From AV40 sp035568175 (lineage in GTDB: Bacteria > Verrucomicrobiota > Verrucomicrobiia > Chthoniobacterales > UBA10450), in the NCBI GenBank assembly GCA_035568175.1, contig DATMON010000004.1, positions 186,001 to 250,000 on the forward strand: a stretch of 64,000 bases of DNA. The letters run 5' to 3'. Positions within the stretch are counted from its first letter, which is position 1, and each line of letters starts with the position of its first letter. Made by a program: the position numbers and the translations under genes. Below, piece by piece: positions 1 to 8,002 of the stretch. A model generated the notes under the pieces. That model worked only from the letters and a program-made list of their open reading frames with translations, was not told the origin of the DNA and did no database searches.

Positions 1-26
1 GGCGCATGAAGCTCGGCATGGTTTAG

Positions 27-45
27 GTCCGAGCCGGACTGGCAC
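27..45. repeat. fragment of a dispersed repeat
   Basis: Nineteen bases, GTCCGAGCCGGACTGGCAC, are identical to 54301-54319, where they sit inside a complete GTAG...CTAC palindromic element. Here only the central part is recognisable. The rest of 1-126 shows no gene. Confidence 0.6.
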
Positions 46-126
46 TTCGAACCGCACTAGCGTTAGCACTGCCTTCAGGGCCGGTGTTAATGAGATGGGA
101 TCGATCGGATCGTCTAAGCGTGCGGA

Positions 127-984
127 TTACGGCCACGGTTTCTTCACCGGCATTTCGCTGCGACCGCTCGATTGTCCTTCGATCGACCAATTGAACGTCG
201 CACGGTCAGTTTTCGCGTAGGCATCGGCCCAATCATCGCGCGGCACAGGATCTAACGCGACGGTGTGCTCGCTGTTGTCGCCGGGTTCGATAAATGCGCT
301 GCCGGCCGGAAGTGTGAAGATGCGCTCGAAAAGTTTTCCCGACGATGTTTCGACGGTGAAGTTGATCGTCGGAAATTCCACTCTGTTGGGAACGTTGATT
401 CGATATGATAAACGGGCGCTGCGATAATCGCGATCGCCGGGCGTGCCGTGGGGTGGCTCGAATTTCGTCAGTGTCAGTTCAGTTTTCGTCGGTCGAGAAA
501 CTGGCGGTACTGATGCAGTTGGCGATGGCGACGCTGTTGGTGTCGGTGATGGTGACGAACTCGGTGTTGTTGTCGGAGTAGGCGGGACAGTCTTATTCGC
601 GGCGGGAGAAGACGTGGGTGATGGCTGCGCTGCCGGCGAAATTTCTTTTTGCGGGGATGGCGTGCTTCTCGGTGTTGCAGACGTCGCTGCTTTCGACAGC
701 GTAGGGGTCGGCGATTTGCGCGCTCCGGATGGCGTAGACTTTGGTTTCGGTGTGGGCGTCGGCCGTGGCGGAGGGGTTTGCGCGCTGCGATCCACGCCCA
801 TGTGAGCGCCGCGGTTCGCGGCGCCGCCGACGCTCGACGGCGTAGCCGAGCGATTCACCTTAAAAGGAGGAAAAAACGACTTCTTCTTTGGCGTCGGAGT
901 CGGTGTTGGAGTGGGCGCTGCATTGAGCGACAACGCCAGGCCAAGGAGCAACACTGATTTCAACGAAAAAATTCTTCGGCACAT
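127..984 (-). CDS. secreted Pro/Thr/Ser-rich hypothetical protein
   Basis: 285 aa. The N-terminus (about residues 1-22, ending LNAA) reads as a Sec signal peptide. It is followed at once by a long low-complexity stretch rich in P, T, S and A (about residues 23-165, with PTPTP runs), then a folded-looking C-terminal domain of about 115 aa without cysteines. This is the layout of an exported protein with a flexible, possibly periplasm- or wall-spanning linker. I do not recognise the C-terminal domain. ATG start. Similar PTPTP-type linkers occur in the trypsin-like/TonB protein near 36.2 kb. Function unknown. Confidence 0.6.
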   Translation of the reverse strand: MCRRIFSLKSVLLLGLALSLNAAPTPTPTPTPKKKSFFPPFKVNRSATPSSVGGAANRGAHMGVDRSAQTPPPRPTPTPKPKSTPSGARKSPTPTLSKAATSATPRSTPSPQKEISPAAQPSPTSSPAANKTVPPTPTTTPSSSPSPTPTASPSPTASVPPVSRPTKTELTLTKFEPPHGTPGDRDYRSARLSYRINVPNRVEFPTINFTVETSSGKLFERIFTLPAGSAFIEPGDNSEHTVALDPVPRDDWADAYAKTDRATFNWSIEGQSSGRSEMPVKKPWP

Positions 985-1068
985 AATTCAACTTCGCTGG
1001 AGCAATTCTTAGCAAAGCTTCGTCCATTCGAGCAATGCTGAAGGCAGTGTGCCGACTGATGTCATTAC

Positions 1069-1088
1069 CACCGGACTTCAGTCCGGTG
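1069..1088. repeat. hairpin: CACCGGACT / AGTCCGGTG inverted repeat
   Basis: A perfect 9-bp inverted repeat (1069-1077 and 1080-1088) with a 2-nt loop, in the 299-nt spacer between the PT-rich protein and rplI. No T-tract follows, so it is more like a small palindromic repeat than a rho-independent terminator. Otherwise that spacer holds only the putative rplI promoter. Confidence 0.55.
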
Positions 1089-1218
1089 ATGAAAATGCTT
1101 GGCCAGCCAAAAGCTGTTTAAACAGTTTTAGCGTTGGGTTGCACGAAGATCCATCGGCTTAAGAGCCCGTGTTAATGAAGCGCAAGCGAAAATAATTTGT
1201 TAATTTTCGTTCAGCCCG

Positions 1219-1247
1219 TTGACAGTATGCAATCGCGCTGCTTGTAT
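1219..1247 (+). promoter_or_regulatory. possible sigma-70-type promoter of rplI-dnaB
   Basis: A perfect TTGACA (1219-1224) is followed after 17 nt by TTGTAT (1242-1247), a weak -10 matching TATAAT at three of six positions. It would start transcription near 1254, about 30 nt before the rplI ATG. Inferred from consensus only. Confidence 0.35.
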
Positions 1248-1283
1248 GACGTTCGCGCTTCGCGAAAAATTTTTAGAATCAAG

Positions 1284-1832
1284 ATGCCCTCAACTGAAGT
1301 TATTCTAACCGACAACGTACCCGGCCTTGGCGCTGAAGCCGACGTGGTGAAAGTGCGTCGCGGTTATGCGCGCAATTATTTGCTGCCGCGAGGCAAGGCT
1401 TACGAAGTGACGCCCGCAGCGCTGCGCCAACTAGACACACTCAAGAAGAAACGCGCCGAACGCGAGGCCCGCGAATTGAACGAATCGGAGGAGTTGGCCC
1501 GTAAGATTGGGAAAGCGCGCCTGACCTTCACACTCGCGACCGGCGAATCCGGAAAAGCGTTCGGTTCGATTACCGCCCAGGACATTGTCACGCGAATGAA
1601 GAATGAGCTTGGGTTGGAAATCGATCGTCACAAAGTCGTGCTTGAGCGTCCGATCAAAGACACGGGCGAACACGAAGTCGCGATCAAGTTGCATCACGAT
1701 GTAACCGCGCAATTTAAATTTGACGTGAAATCGGCGGAGCAAGCCCGCGACCGTGGGAAAGACGAAGCCGAAGCGGAGCAGCCTGAGAAAAAACATCGTT
1801 CGTTTTTCAGGAGAAAAAAAGAGACAAAATAA
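1284..1832 (+). CDS. rplI: 50S ribosomal protein bL9
   Basis: 182 aa. The N-terminal domain has the typical L9 pattern: a EVILTDNVPGLGAEADVVKV-like opening, then RRGYARNYLLPRGKA. A long charged connecting helix and a C-terminal rRNA-binding domain (about residues 85-150) follow. The reading frame is open back to 1197, but the ATG at 1284 gives the conserved L9 N-terminus, so that start is chosen. A basic/acidic C-terminal tail of about 35 aa (ending HRSFFRRKKETK) extends beyond the roughly 150-aa length usual for L9. The stop codon touches the dnaB ATG directly, so the two are almost certainly co-transcribed and translationally coupled. Confidence 0.95.
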   Translation: MPSTEVILTDNVPGLGAEADVVKVRRGYARNYLLPRGKAYEVTPAALRQLDTLKKKRAEREARELNESEELARKIGKARLTFTLATGESGKAFGSITAQDIVTRMKNELGLEIDRHKVVLERPIKDTGEHEVAIKLHHDVTAQFKFDVKSAEQARDRGKDEAEAEQPEKKHRSFFRRKKETK

Positions 1833-3326
1833 ATGGCGACTCAACCGTCCTTGCGGACTGGAGAGACGCCTCGCAAAGATTCGGGCAACGGGCCCGGCCG
1901 AGGCAGGCCGGGAGGAAACGGCGGAAGAGTTTTTCCCAGTTCGCCAACAGGTTCTGCGCAGGATATTCACCGTGCGCCGCCTCACAGCGTCGAAGCTGAG
2001 CAAGGCGTGCTCGGCTCCATGCTGATCTCGCCGCGGGACGCGATCGCCGAGGTCGTTGAGAAGATTAACGAGGAATACTTTTACGTTCCGGCGCATCAAA
2101 CGATCTTCACGGTGCTGGTCGATCTTTGGAACGCCGGCCAGGCGATCGATCTGATCACGTTCACCCAAGTCCTGCGCGATCGAAATTTACTCGAAACCGT
2201 TGGGGGCGCGGCATTGGTGACGAGCCTTTTCACTTTCGTGCCGACGGCCGCGAACGTCGGTTATTACCTCGAGATCGTCCGCGACAAATACATTTTGCGC
2301 TCGATCATCGCTGCTTCGACCGAAAGCGTGCGCCGCGCCTACGAAGAGCAGGATGAGGTCGGCAATCTTCTCGACGAGGTAGAACAGAAAATTTTTGCCG
2401 TCGGCGAGGATCGCTTCAAGGGCCAGATGCTCTCGATGAAGGACCAGGTGATGGAAGCGATCGAGTCGATCGAAAAACTTTACGAGCGCAAAGGCGGCAT
2501 CACGGGAATCTCGACCGGCTTTGTCGAGTTCGACCGGATGACCAGCGGGATGCATCCGGCGGAAATGATTGTGATCGCGGCGCGGCCGAGCATGGGAAAG
2601 ACCGCGCTGGCGATGAACATCGCCGAGCATGTTTCGATCAACGAAAAACTGCCGGTCGGCGTTTTCAGCTTGGAAATGAGCAGTCAGCAGCTTGTTCAGC
2701 GCCTGCTCTGCTCGCGGGCGCGTGTAAATTTGCAGAAAGTGCGCGACGGGTTTTTGGGCGAGCGCGATTTTCCGAGCCTGACCGCTGCGGCATCGAAGCT
2801 CGCCGAAGCGAAGATTTTCATCGACGACAGCGCCAGTCTCACGATTTTAGAGCTGCGTGCGAAAGCGCGCCGGCTCAAGGCGCAGCAGGACGTCCAGCTC
2901 ATCATCATCGATTATTTACAGCTGCTAAGATCGACATCGCGCCGGTCGCAGGACAATCGACAGCTCGAAATTTCGGAAATTTCCGCTGGCCTGAAAGCTT
3001 TGGCCAAAGAATTGAAGATTCCCGTCATTGTAGTCGCGCAATTGAATCGACAGCCGGAACAACGTACTGGCGGCAAACCGCGTTTGAGCGATTTGCGCGA
3101 GTCCGGATCCATCGAGCAGGACGCGGATCTTGTCGGCCTTCTGGTTCGACCAGAAATGTACGAGGAAGATGACGAAGCGCGTCAGGAAAAATCGGGCGAA
3201 GCCGAATTAATCATCGCGAAGCAGCGCAACGGTCCGGTCGGTGAGATTCCCCTCACCTTCCTGAAGGAATTCACCCGTTTCGAAGACCGCGCGCGGAACG
3301 TGACCGAGCCGGAAGAAGCGTTCTAG
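1833..3326 (+). CDS. dnaB: replicative DNA helicase DnaB
   Basis: 497 aa. DnaB is the hexameric 5'-3' helicase that unwinds DNA ahead of the replisome. After a Gly/Pro-rich N-terminal extension of about 45 aa comes the primase-interacting N-domain (from PPHSVEAEQGVLGSML). The RecA-like domain has Walker A ARPSMGKTA near residue 250, Walker B LIIIDYLQLL near 355, and the DLRESGSIEQDAD segment near 425. No intein is visible. It begins immediately after rplI; the rplI-dnaB pair is a common bacterial arrangement. The 3' end overlaps the convergent tkt gene by 4 nt. Confidence 0.97.
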   Translation: MATQPSLRTGETPRKDSGNGPGRGRPGGNGGRVFPSSPTGSAQDIHRAPPHSVEAEQGVLGSMLISPRDAIAEVVEKINEEYFYVPAHQTIFTVLVDLWNAGQAIDLITFTQVLRDRNLLETVGGAALVTSLFTFVPTAANVGYYLEIVRDKYILRSIIAASTESVRRAYEEQDEVGNLLDEVEQKIFAVGEDRFKGQMLSMKDQVMEAIESIEKLYERKGGITGISTGFVEFDRMTSGMHPAEMIVIAARPSMGKTALAMNIAEHVSINEKLPVGVFSLEMSSQQLVQRLLCSRARVNLQKVRDGFLGERDFPSLTAAASKLAEAKIFIDDSASLTILELRAKARRLKAQQDVQLIIIDYLQLLRSTSRRSQDNRQLEISEISAGLKALAKELKIPVIVVAQLNRQPEQRTGGKPRLSDLRESGSIEQDADLVGLLVRPEMYEEDDEARQEKSGEAELIIAKQRNGPVGEIPLTFLKEFTRFEDRARNVTEPEEAF

Positions 3327-5308
3327 AGCGATTTTGCGGCTTCGACCACGTGCTTGGCGTCGATCCCGCGCTCCTTCATCACTTCCGCGCCCGGCGCGCT
3401 CAAACCGAATTGGTGCAGGCCTACGACTTTGCCGTCCAGGCCAACATATTGATACCAGGTCTCGGTAATGCCGGCTTCGATCGCGACGCGCTTGCGACAG
3501 GATTTTGGCAGCACTTCCTCGCGATATTTCTCCGATTCGCGATTGAAACGCTCAAAGCACGGCATCGAGACGACGCGCACGCCATCGCCAAGCTCCTTTG
3601 CTGCGGCAAAGGCGTGCTGCAATTCGCTCCCGCACGACATAATGATGAGATCGAGCTTTCCTTTTTCTTTCTGCGCGATGTATCCGCCCCGCGCGACGCC
3701 TTCACGACGCAATTTAACATCGACCTCGTTCAAAATCGGAACCACCTGCCGCGTTAGCGCGAGCAAAGTCGGACCGTCGATCCGTTGGGCCGCGGCCGCA
3801 AACGCTCCCGCCGTCTCCTCCGGGTCGGCCGGGCGAATCACATCGATCTGCGGCATGATTCGCACGGAACTGATCGTCTCGACCGGTTCATGCGTCGGTC
3901 CGTCTTCGCCCACCCCAATCGAGTCGTGGGTGAAAATGTAAATGTTCGGTAGCTTTGAAAGCGCCGCGAGCCGAATGGAAGGTCGGCAGTAATCGGTGAA
4001 GACAAGAAATGTGGCACCGGACGCGCGGAAAATTCCGTGATACGAAATTCCATTCATGATCGCGCACATCCCATGCTCGCGAATTCCAAAATGGATGTTC
4101 CGGCCGGCCGGCGTATCGCGGGTGAAGTCGCCGCCGTCCTTAATGTAATTCAAGGTCGATCCGTGGAGATCGGCGCTGCCGCTGATGAGAAGCGGCATCG
4201 CCTGCGCAATCGGCTGCAGCGCTTCGCTCCCGGCTTTGCGGGTCGCGAGCTTCGCGTCCTTCGGAAACTCGGGGATCTTCGATAGAAGATCGGCATCTAC
4301 CTTTCGATCGATCGCAGCGTCGAGCAGCTTTGCCTGTTCGCCATTTTTCTTTCGCCAGTCATTGTAAGATTTTTCCCAGCGATCGTATTCCTCGAGCAAT
4401 TTCTTTTTGTGCGCGGCGAAATAATCATAGGTCTCCTTCGAGACGTAATAATGTTCGTCCGGCAAACCTAGCCCCTTGCGCGCGGCATCGACAAATTTGG
4501 CACCGGCTTCACCGTGCGCTTTGAAAGTCCCCTCCACTTCGGGAATTCCTTTTCCAATCAGCGTGTGCGCGACAATGAACTTCGGCCGGCCATTGTCGTT
4601 CTCCTTCGCGCTCTCGAGCGCGTCGAGAAACGCCTGCATGTCCTGGCCGTTGATTTCCTGGACGTCGAATCCGTAAGCCTTGAATCGCGCCGCGGCGTCT
4701 TCGCTCTGCGTCATTTTCGCCGGAGCGTCGAGCGTGACCGCATTCGAATCGTAAATCAGAATCAGATTATCGAGGCCGAAATGGGCGCCGAACGCGCTCG
4801 CTTCCGCCGACACGCCTTCCTGCAAACAACCGTCGCCCGCGAGACAAATGCAGTGCTGATCGAAAATACGGTGCTCGCTGGTGTTGAATCGCGCCGCCGC
4901 CATTTTCATCGCGACCGCAATCCCGACCGCGTTGCCAACGCCCTGTCCCAGCGGACCGGTCGTACACTCCACTCCCGGAGTTTCAAAAAATTCCGGGTGG
5001 CCCGGCGTCTTCGAATGCAACTGTCGGAAGCGTTTGATCTCCGACATCGGCAAATTGTAGCCACTCATGTGAAGCCAGGCGTAAAGAAACATGCTGCCGT
5101 GACCGGCCGAGAGAACGAAGTAATCGCGCCCGATCCAGCGCGGCTTATCGGGATTGTGCTTTAGAGCATAGCCATAAAGCACCGCTCCCATTTCGGCGCA
5201 GCCGAGGGGAAGGCCAAGATGGCCGGATTGGGACGCTTGCACCGCGTCCATGCAGAGACCACGCGCTTCGGTAGCCGCGCGCGAGAGGGCTTCGATGTTC
5301 AAGCTCAT
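3323..5308 (-). CDS. tkt: transketolase
   Basis: 661 aa, the usual length. Thiamine-diphosphate enzyme of the non-oxidative pentose phosphate pathway, moving two-carbon units between ketose and aldose phosphates. Visible motifs are SGHLGLPLG near residue 28, SAGHGSMF at 67-74, GPLGQGVGNAVG at 118-129, and the TPP-binding GDGCLQEG (158-165) with its paired N189. The catalytic-Glu motif IREHG lies in the pyrimidine-binding domain near residue 420, with the transketolase C-terminal domain at the end. It stands alone, convergent with dnaB (4-nt overlap of the 3' ends) and divergent from the rsmA fusion gene across a spacer carrying DnaA-type boxes. Confidence 0.97.
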   Translation of the reverse strand: MSLNIEALSRAATEARGLCMDAVQASQSGHLGLPLGCAEMGAVLYGYALKHNPDKPRWIGRDYFVLSAGHGSMFLYAWLHMSGYNLPMSEIKRFRQLHSKTPGHPEFFETPGVECTTGPLGQGVGNAVGIAVAMKMAAARFNTSEHRIFDQHCICLAGDGCLQEGVSAEASAFGAHFGLDNLILIYDSNAVTLDAPAKMTQSEDAAARFKAYGFDVQEINGQDMQAFLDALESAKENDNGRPKFIVAHTLIGKGIPEVEGTFKAHGEAGAKFVDAARKGLGLPDEHYYVSKETYDYFAAHKKKLLEEYDRWEKSYNDWRKKNGEQAKLLDAAIDRKVDADLLSKIPEFPKDAKLATRKAGSEALQPIAQAMPLLISGSADLHGSTLNYIKDGGDFTRDTPAGRNIHFGIREHGMCAIMNGISYHGIFRASGATFLVFTDYCRPSIRLAALSKLPNIYIFTHDSIGVGEDGPTHEPVETISSVRIMPQIDVIRPADPEETAGAFAAAAQRIDGPTLLALTRQVVPILNEVDVKLRREGVARGGYIAQKEKGKLDLIIMSCGSELQHAFAAAKELGDGVRVVSMPCFERFNRESEKYREEVLPKSCRKRVAIEAGITETWYQYVGLDGKVVGLHQFGLSAPGAEVMKERGIDAKHVVEAAKSL

Positions 5309-5450
5309 GACAAGAAAAGGTAGTTTATGGTTTTAGATCCGAGATTGCGCAATATCTTTCCAAAGTTATTGCTTCCCTAGGGCAAATTTCGTCCAGGAAA
5401 CCTCCTCGCGGGGCGTAGTTCCACCGGCTCGCTGCCGCTGTTGAATAACT

Positions 5451-5503
5451 TGTGAATAAAAGCTCTCTCTCAGCCTGTTTTATTCACAGGATTTTGTGAA
5501 TAA
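5451..5503. promoter_or_regulatory. cluster of three perfect DnaA-type boxes (TTATTCACA)
   Basis: The spacer 5309-5547 contains three exact matches to the DnaA consensus TTATNCACA: minus strand at 5451-5459, plus strand at 5480-5488 and minus strand at 5495-5503. The last two form an inverted repeat of 9-bp arms separated by 6 nt. A short AT-rich stretch follows (5507-5540). It could be an origin element, a DnaA titration site or a DnaA-controlled promoter for rsmA or tkt. The dnaB, rplI and rsmA neighbourhood is common near bacterial origins, but dnaA and dnaN are not in the window. Confidence 0.6.
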
Positions 5504-5547
5504 GGGCTTAATTTTCGAAGCTTTGCGACTTAAGTTGTCGCTCTTCG

Positions 5548-6885
5548 ATGAAGTTGTCTGAAATGGCCGCGACTTTGCAGGAAATCGGTGTCTCGCCGGT
5601 TAAAAGTCTCGGTCAAAATTTCTTACACGACCGCAATCTCGCGAAATGGGTCGTCGATCAAGCAGAGATCGGTCAGGAAGATTTCATCGTTGAGATCGGT
5701 CCTGGTCTCGGCGCGTTGACGGAACTGGCCCTGGCAAAAGGTGCGCCGGTTCTCGCGATCGAAAAAGACAAACGGCTGGTAAAATTTCTGCGCGATAAAT
5801 TTCAAGGCGATCGGCTTGAGATCGTGCACGGCGACGCGCTCGAGTTTGATACGCGAATCTTCTACATGCAGCCCAAAGTAAAATTACTCGGGAATCTTCC
5901 CTACTACGTTTCGAGTCAATTGCTGATCAAGTTCCTTGAATTTCCAAGTCCTATATCGCTGTGGTTGTTTATGTTACAAAAGGAATTAGCACGACGACTC
6001 GTAGCTGTGCCGGCGACGAGCGATTACGGTGCGCTCACCTTGCTTGTCCAATTGCACTATCGCGTGGAATATTTACGAACTGTTCCAGCGAGTGTGTTTC
6101 TTCCGAAGCCGGAAGTGGATTCGGCACTCGTGCGCGTCACTTTGCGTGATCCGCGGGCACTTCCAGCATGTGATTACAAGACTTTCGAAGAACTGGTTCG
6201 GCGCGGTTTCTCACAGCGACGCAAGCAACTCGGCAAACTCATTCGCGAAAAGATCCCCGACTGGGAAAAGGCAGCCGTGGAACTCGGCCTCAACCCAAAG
6301 GCCCGCGCCGAAGAACTTTCGCTCAGGCAATGGATCGTACTGGCTAATCACATTGCACCGATTACCTCGCCTGACGGTGGCGCCGGGCCAGAAGAGTCCT
6401 TCCCGGTAGTGGATGAGCGTGATCAGGTGATAGGGGCCGCTCCGAGGAGCCAAGTGCATGGGAATAACTTGGTTCACCGGGCAGTCCACCTGCTGATTTT
6501 CAACTCCGCAGGGGAGGTCTTTCTCCAACTGCGCTCCCGATGGAAAGATCGACATCCACTGGCTTGGGATTCGAGCGCGGCCGGGCATGTTAACCCTGGC
6601 GAAGAGTACGACCAGACCGCCGCGCGCGAGCTAACAGAGGAACTTGGGATCGAGATTGCCTTGGAAAAGGTAGCAAAGCTGCCTGCTTCAGAGCGGACCG
6701 GTTTTGAGTTCATTTGTCTCTACCGCGGATCGTACGATGGCGAGTTGCGACCGAATCCGAGCGAGATTGAAGCCGGCCGATTTTTCCCGCTAACAATCGT
6801 TGACGCCTGGACCAGAGCGCGGCCGCACGAGTTTGCGCCCGGATTCCTTGAATGCTGGAGAATCTGGCGTGAAAAAAATTCTTAA
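5548..6885 (+). CDS. rsmA: RsmA (KsgA) 16S rRNA dimethyltransferase fused to a Nudix hydrolase domain
   Basis: 445 aa, far longer than the usual 260-290 aa of RsmA. Residues about 1-262 are a full RsmA: VKSLGQNFLHD (substrate/SAM entrance), EIGPGLGALTEL (SAM motif I, 49-60) and the catalytic NLPYY (116-120). This domain dimethylates two adjacent adenines near the 3' end of 16S rRNA during 30S maturation. After a short Gly/Pro linker, residues about 281-445 form a Nudix fold with a complete Nudix box (G-x5-E-x7-REL-x-EE-x-GI, about 346-368). The Nudix part resembles the IPP-isomerase-like/YfcD branch, so its substrate is uncertain. No stop or frameshift separates the two halves. ATG at 5548; a second ATG lies at 5563. 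Confidence 0.93.
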   Translation: MKLSEMAATLQEIGVSPVKSLGQNFLHDRNLAKWVVDQAEIGQEDFIVEIGPGLGALTELALAKGAPVLAIEKDKRLVKFLRDKFQGDRLEIVHGDALEFDTRIFYMQPKVKLLGNLPYYVSSQLLIKFLEFPSPISLWLFMLQKELARRLVAVPATSDYGALTLLVQLHYRVEYLRTVPASVFLPKPEVDSALVRVTLRDPRALPACDYKTFEELVRRGFSQRRKQLGKLIREKIPDWEKAAVELGLNPKARAEELSLRQWIVLANHIAPITSPDGGAGPEESFPVVDERDQVIGAAPRSQVHGNNLVHRAVHLLIFNSAGEVFLQLRSRWKDRHPLAWDSSAAGHVNPGEEYDQTAARELTEELGIEIALEKVAKLPASERTGFEFICLYRGSYDGELRPNPSEIEAGRFFPLTIVDAWTRARPHEFAPGFLECWRIWREKNS

Positions 6886-7139
6886 CGCCGCTTTCGACGC
6901 CGAGATGTCGATCTTGCGCCGCGCTTCGGAGCGCGACCCATCGCCGTGCGCTTGAATTTCCGCGCCGCCCGGCGAGCGCCGCCTTTTCCGCCGAAAAGCG
7001 AGTCGCTGAACATTCTGGTGATGGCATTCTTTCCACGCAAAAAATGCACCTGGAAACCGTGGGTCTGCTTTTTCGCGCGCGTCTTGGTATCAATACGGCG
7101 GATATTCGGTTCCGAATCGGGATTGGATCGTCTTCGCAT
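6882..7139 (-). CDS. small basic AP2/ERF-like domain protein
   Basis: 85 aa, very rich in Arg and Lys. The middle, RRIDTKTRAKKQTHGFQVHF, followed by RGKN, FSDSLFGGKGGARRAARKFK, fits the three-strand-plus-helix pattern of AP2-like DNA-binding domains: an aromatic/hydrophobic strand, then F-S-D, then GGK-x3-A-x-R-AA-x-K/R. Such short stand-alone AP2-like proteins are found in PVC bacteria, to my recollection. It probably binds DNA, but I cannot say which site. The ATG at 7139 is preferred to the longer open frame because the domain begins just after it. It overlaps the end of the convergent rsmA-Nudix gene by 4 nt. Confidence 0.55.
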   Translation of the reverse strand: MRRRSNPDSEPNIRRIDTKTRAKKQTHGFQVHFLRGKNAITRMFSDSLFGGKGGARRAARKFKRTAMGRAPKRGARSTSRRRKRR

Positions 7140-7199
7140 GAGCCTCTGCCTAACAACTACGTCAAACAACGCGGGAATCAACGAGTCGCGGTATTTTTA

Positions 7200-7961
7200 T
7201 CATTGGAGGGCGGTCTTTTCCGGCGCCGGCAAGTCCCATCCACGCCATTTCCTTTCATACTCATCGGCCGGCAGGAGGACGTAGCACGGGTGCCGCGACG
7301 CTCGCATCCACGCGATCATTTTGACCAGGTCCGGTTCGGCCATCGTCGTGCAACCGGTCGTGGCCCGGTTCACGCCGCGGCGAATGTGGAAAAAAATCGC
7401 GCTCCCCGCCCCCGGCACGGGCGGATCGGAATTGTGCCGGATATCGACCAGCCAATGGTAGGCGAAATCTCCCGAGCGCATTTTTTCGTGAGTGTAATTG
7501 TCGGGCGGGTTTTTCGGGTCGATAACAATGTGGCGATTGTAATTTGGCGAGCGCGGATCATCGCTCCATACGTCCGCTTCCGTGACCTGATGATATGGAT
7601 AATCACCGCCCGGCGGTAATTTGGCATCGTAACCAAAAACTTTACCGATCGCGAAAACTCCGGCCGGAGCGCGTCCATCGCGCTCTTTTTTGTGCAAACC
7701 GGGCTCGCCCTGGCCCGCGAGACCACTTCCCCAGGCCAAACCATTCTTGCCGAACAAAACCGGCACCGCCGGCGCAACTGTGGTCCAACCGCCGCCGCGA
7801 GGACGCTCGAACAACTGCAATTTCCCGCGCATCGAATTCCAGTCCGGCGCGACGGCGACGATCAACTGCGAGCAATCCGCCGGAACGCCATCGGCCCGTA
7901 CACTACTGACGACAACCATTACCGCGCCAAACAAAACTCCACGCAAGATCGACATAAACAT
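7200..7961 (-). CDS. exported L,D-transpeptidase (YkuD)-like protein
   Basis: 253 aa from the ATG at 7961; an alternative ATG at 7955 lies within a copy of the AAGATCGACAT motif. N-terminal signal peptide (SILRGVLFGAVMVVVSS). The C-terminal half has the catalytic layout of the YkuD/COG3786 family: GSAIFFHI supplies the conserved His and TTGCTTM the nucleophilic Cys in an S/T-x-G-C motif. Family members cross-link or modify peptidoglycan through a Cys thioester, or are periplasmic relatives of unproven activity. It sits alone, downstream on the minus strand of nothing obvious and divergent from the TMTC-like gene at 8003. Cell-wall role inferred from the domain only. Confidence 0.75.
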   Translation of the reverse strand: MFMSILRGVLFGAVMVVVSSVRADGVPADCSQLIVAVAPDWNSMRGKLQLFERPRGGGWTTVAPAVPVLFGKNGLAWGSGLAGQGEPGLHKKERDGRAPAGVFAIGKVFGYDAKLPPGGDYPYHQVTEADVWSDDPRSPNYNRHIVIDPKNPPDNYTHEKMRSGDFAYHWLVDIRHNSDPPVPGAGSAIFFHIRRGVNRATTGCTTMAEPDLVKMIAWMRASRHPCYVLLPADEYERKWRGWDLPAPEKTALQ

Positions 7962-8002
7962 TCGCAAATGTAAGCACACGGCTTATTGATTTCTCGTTTG
8001 TC

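Noticed and set aside
67..1049. 12-bp inverted repeat CACTGCCTTCAG (67-78 and 1038-1049) flanking the first gene
   Set aside because: Too short and without target duplication or transposase to claim a mobile unit; could be chance or remnants of small palindromes.
4514..5164. 216-codon plus-strand frame opposite tkt
   Set aside because: Shadow of transketolase; Arg/Val-rich composition typical of antisense.
5480..5503. Inverted TTATTCACA pair as a transcription terminator
   Set aside because: No T-tract follows and the arms match the DnaA consensus exactly, so a binding-site reading is preferred.
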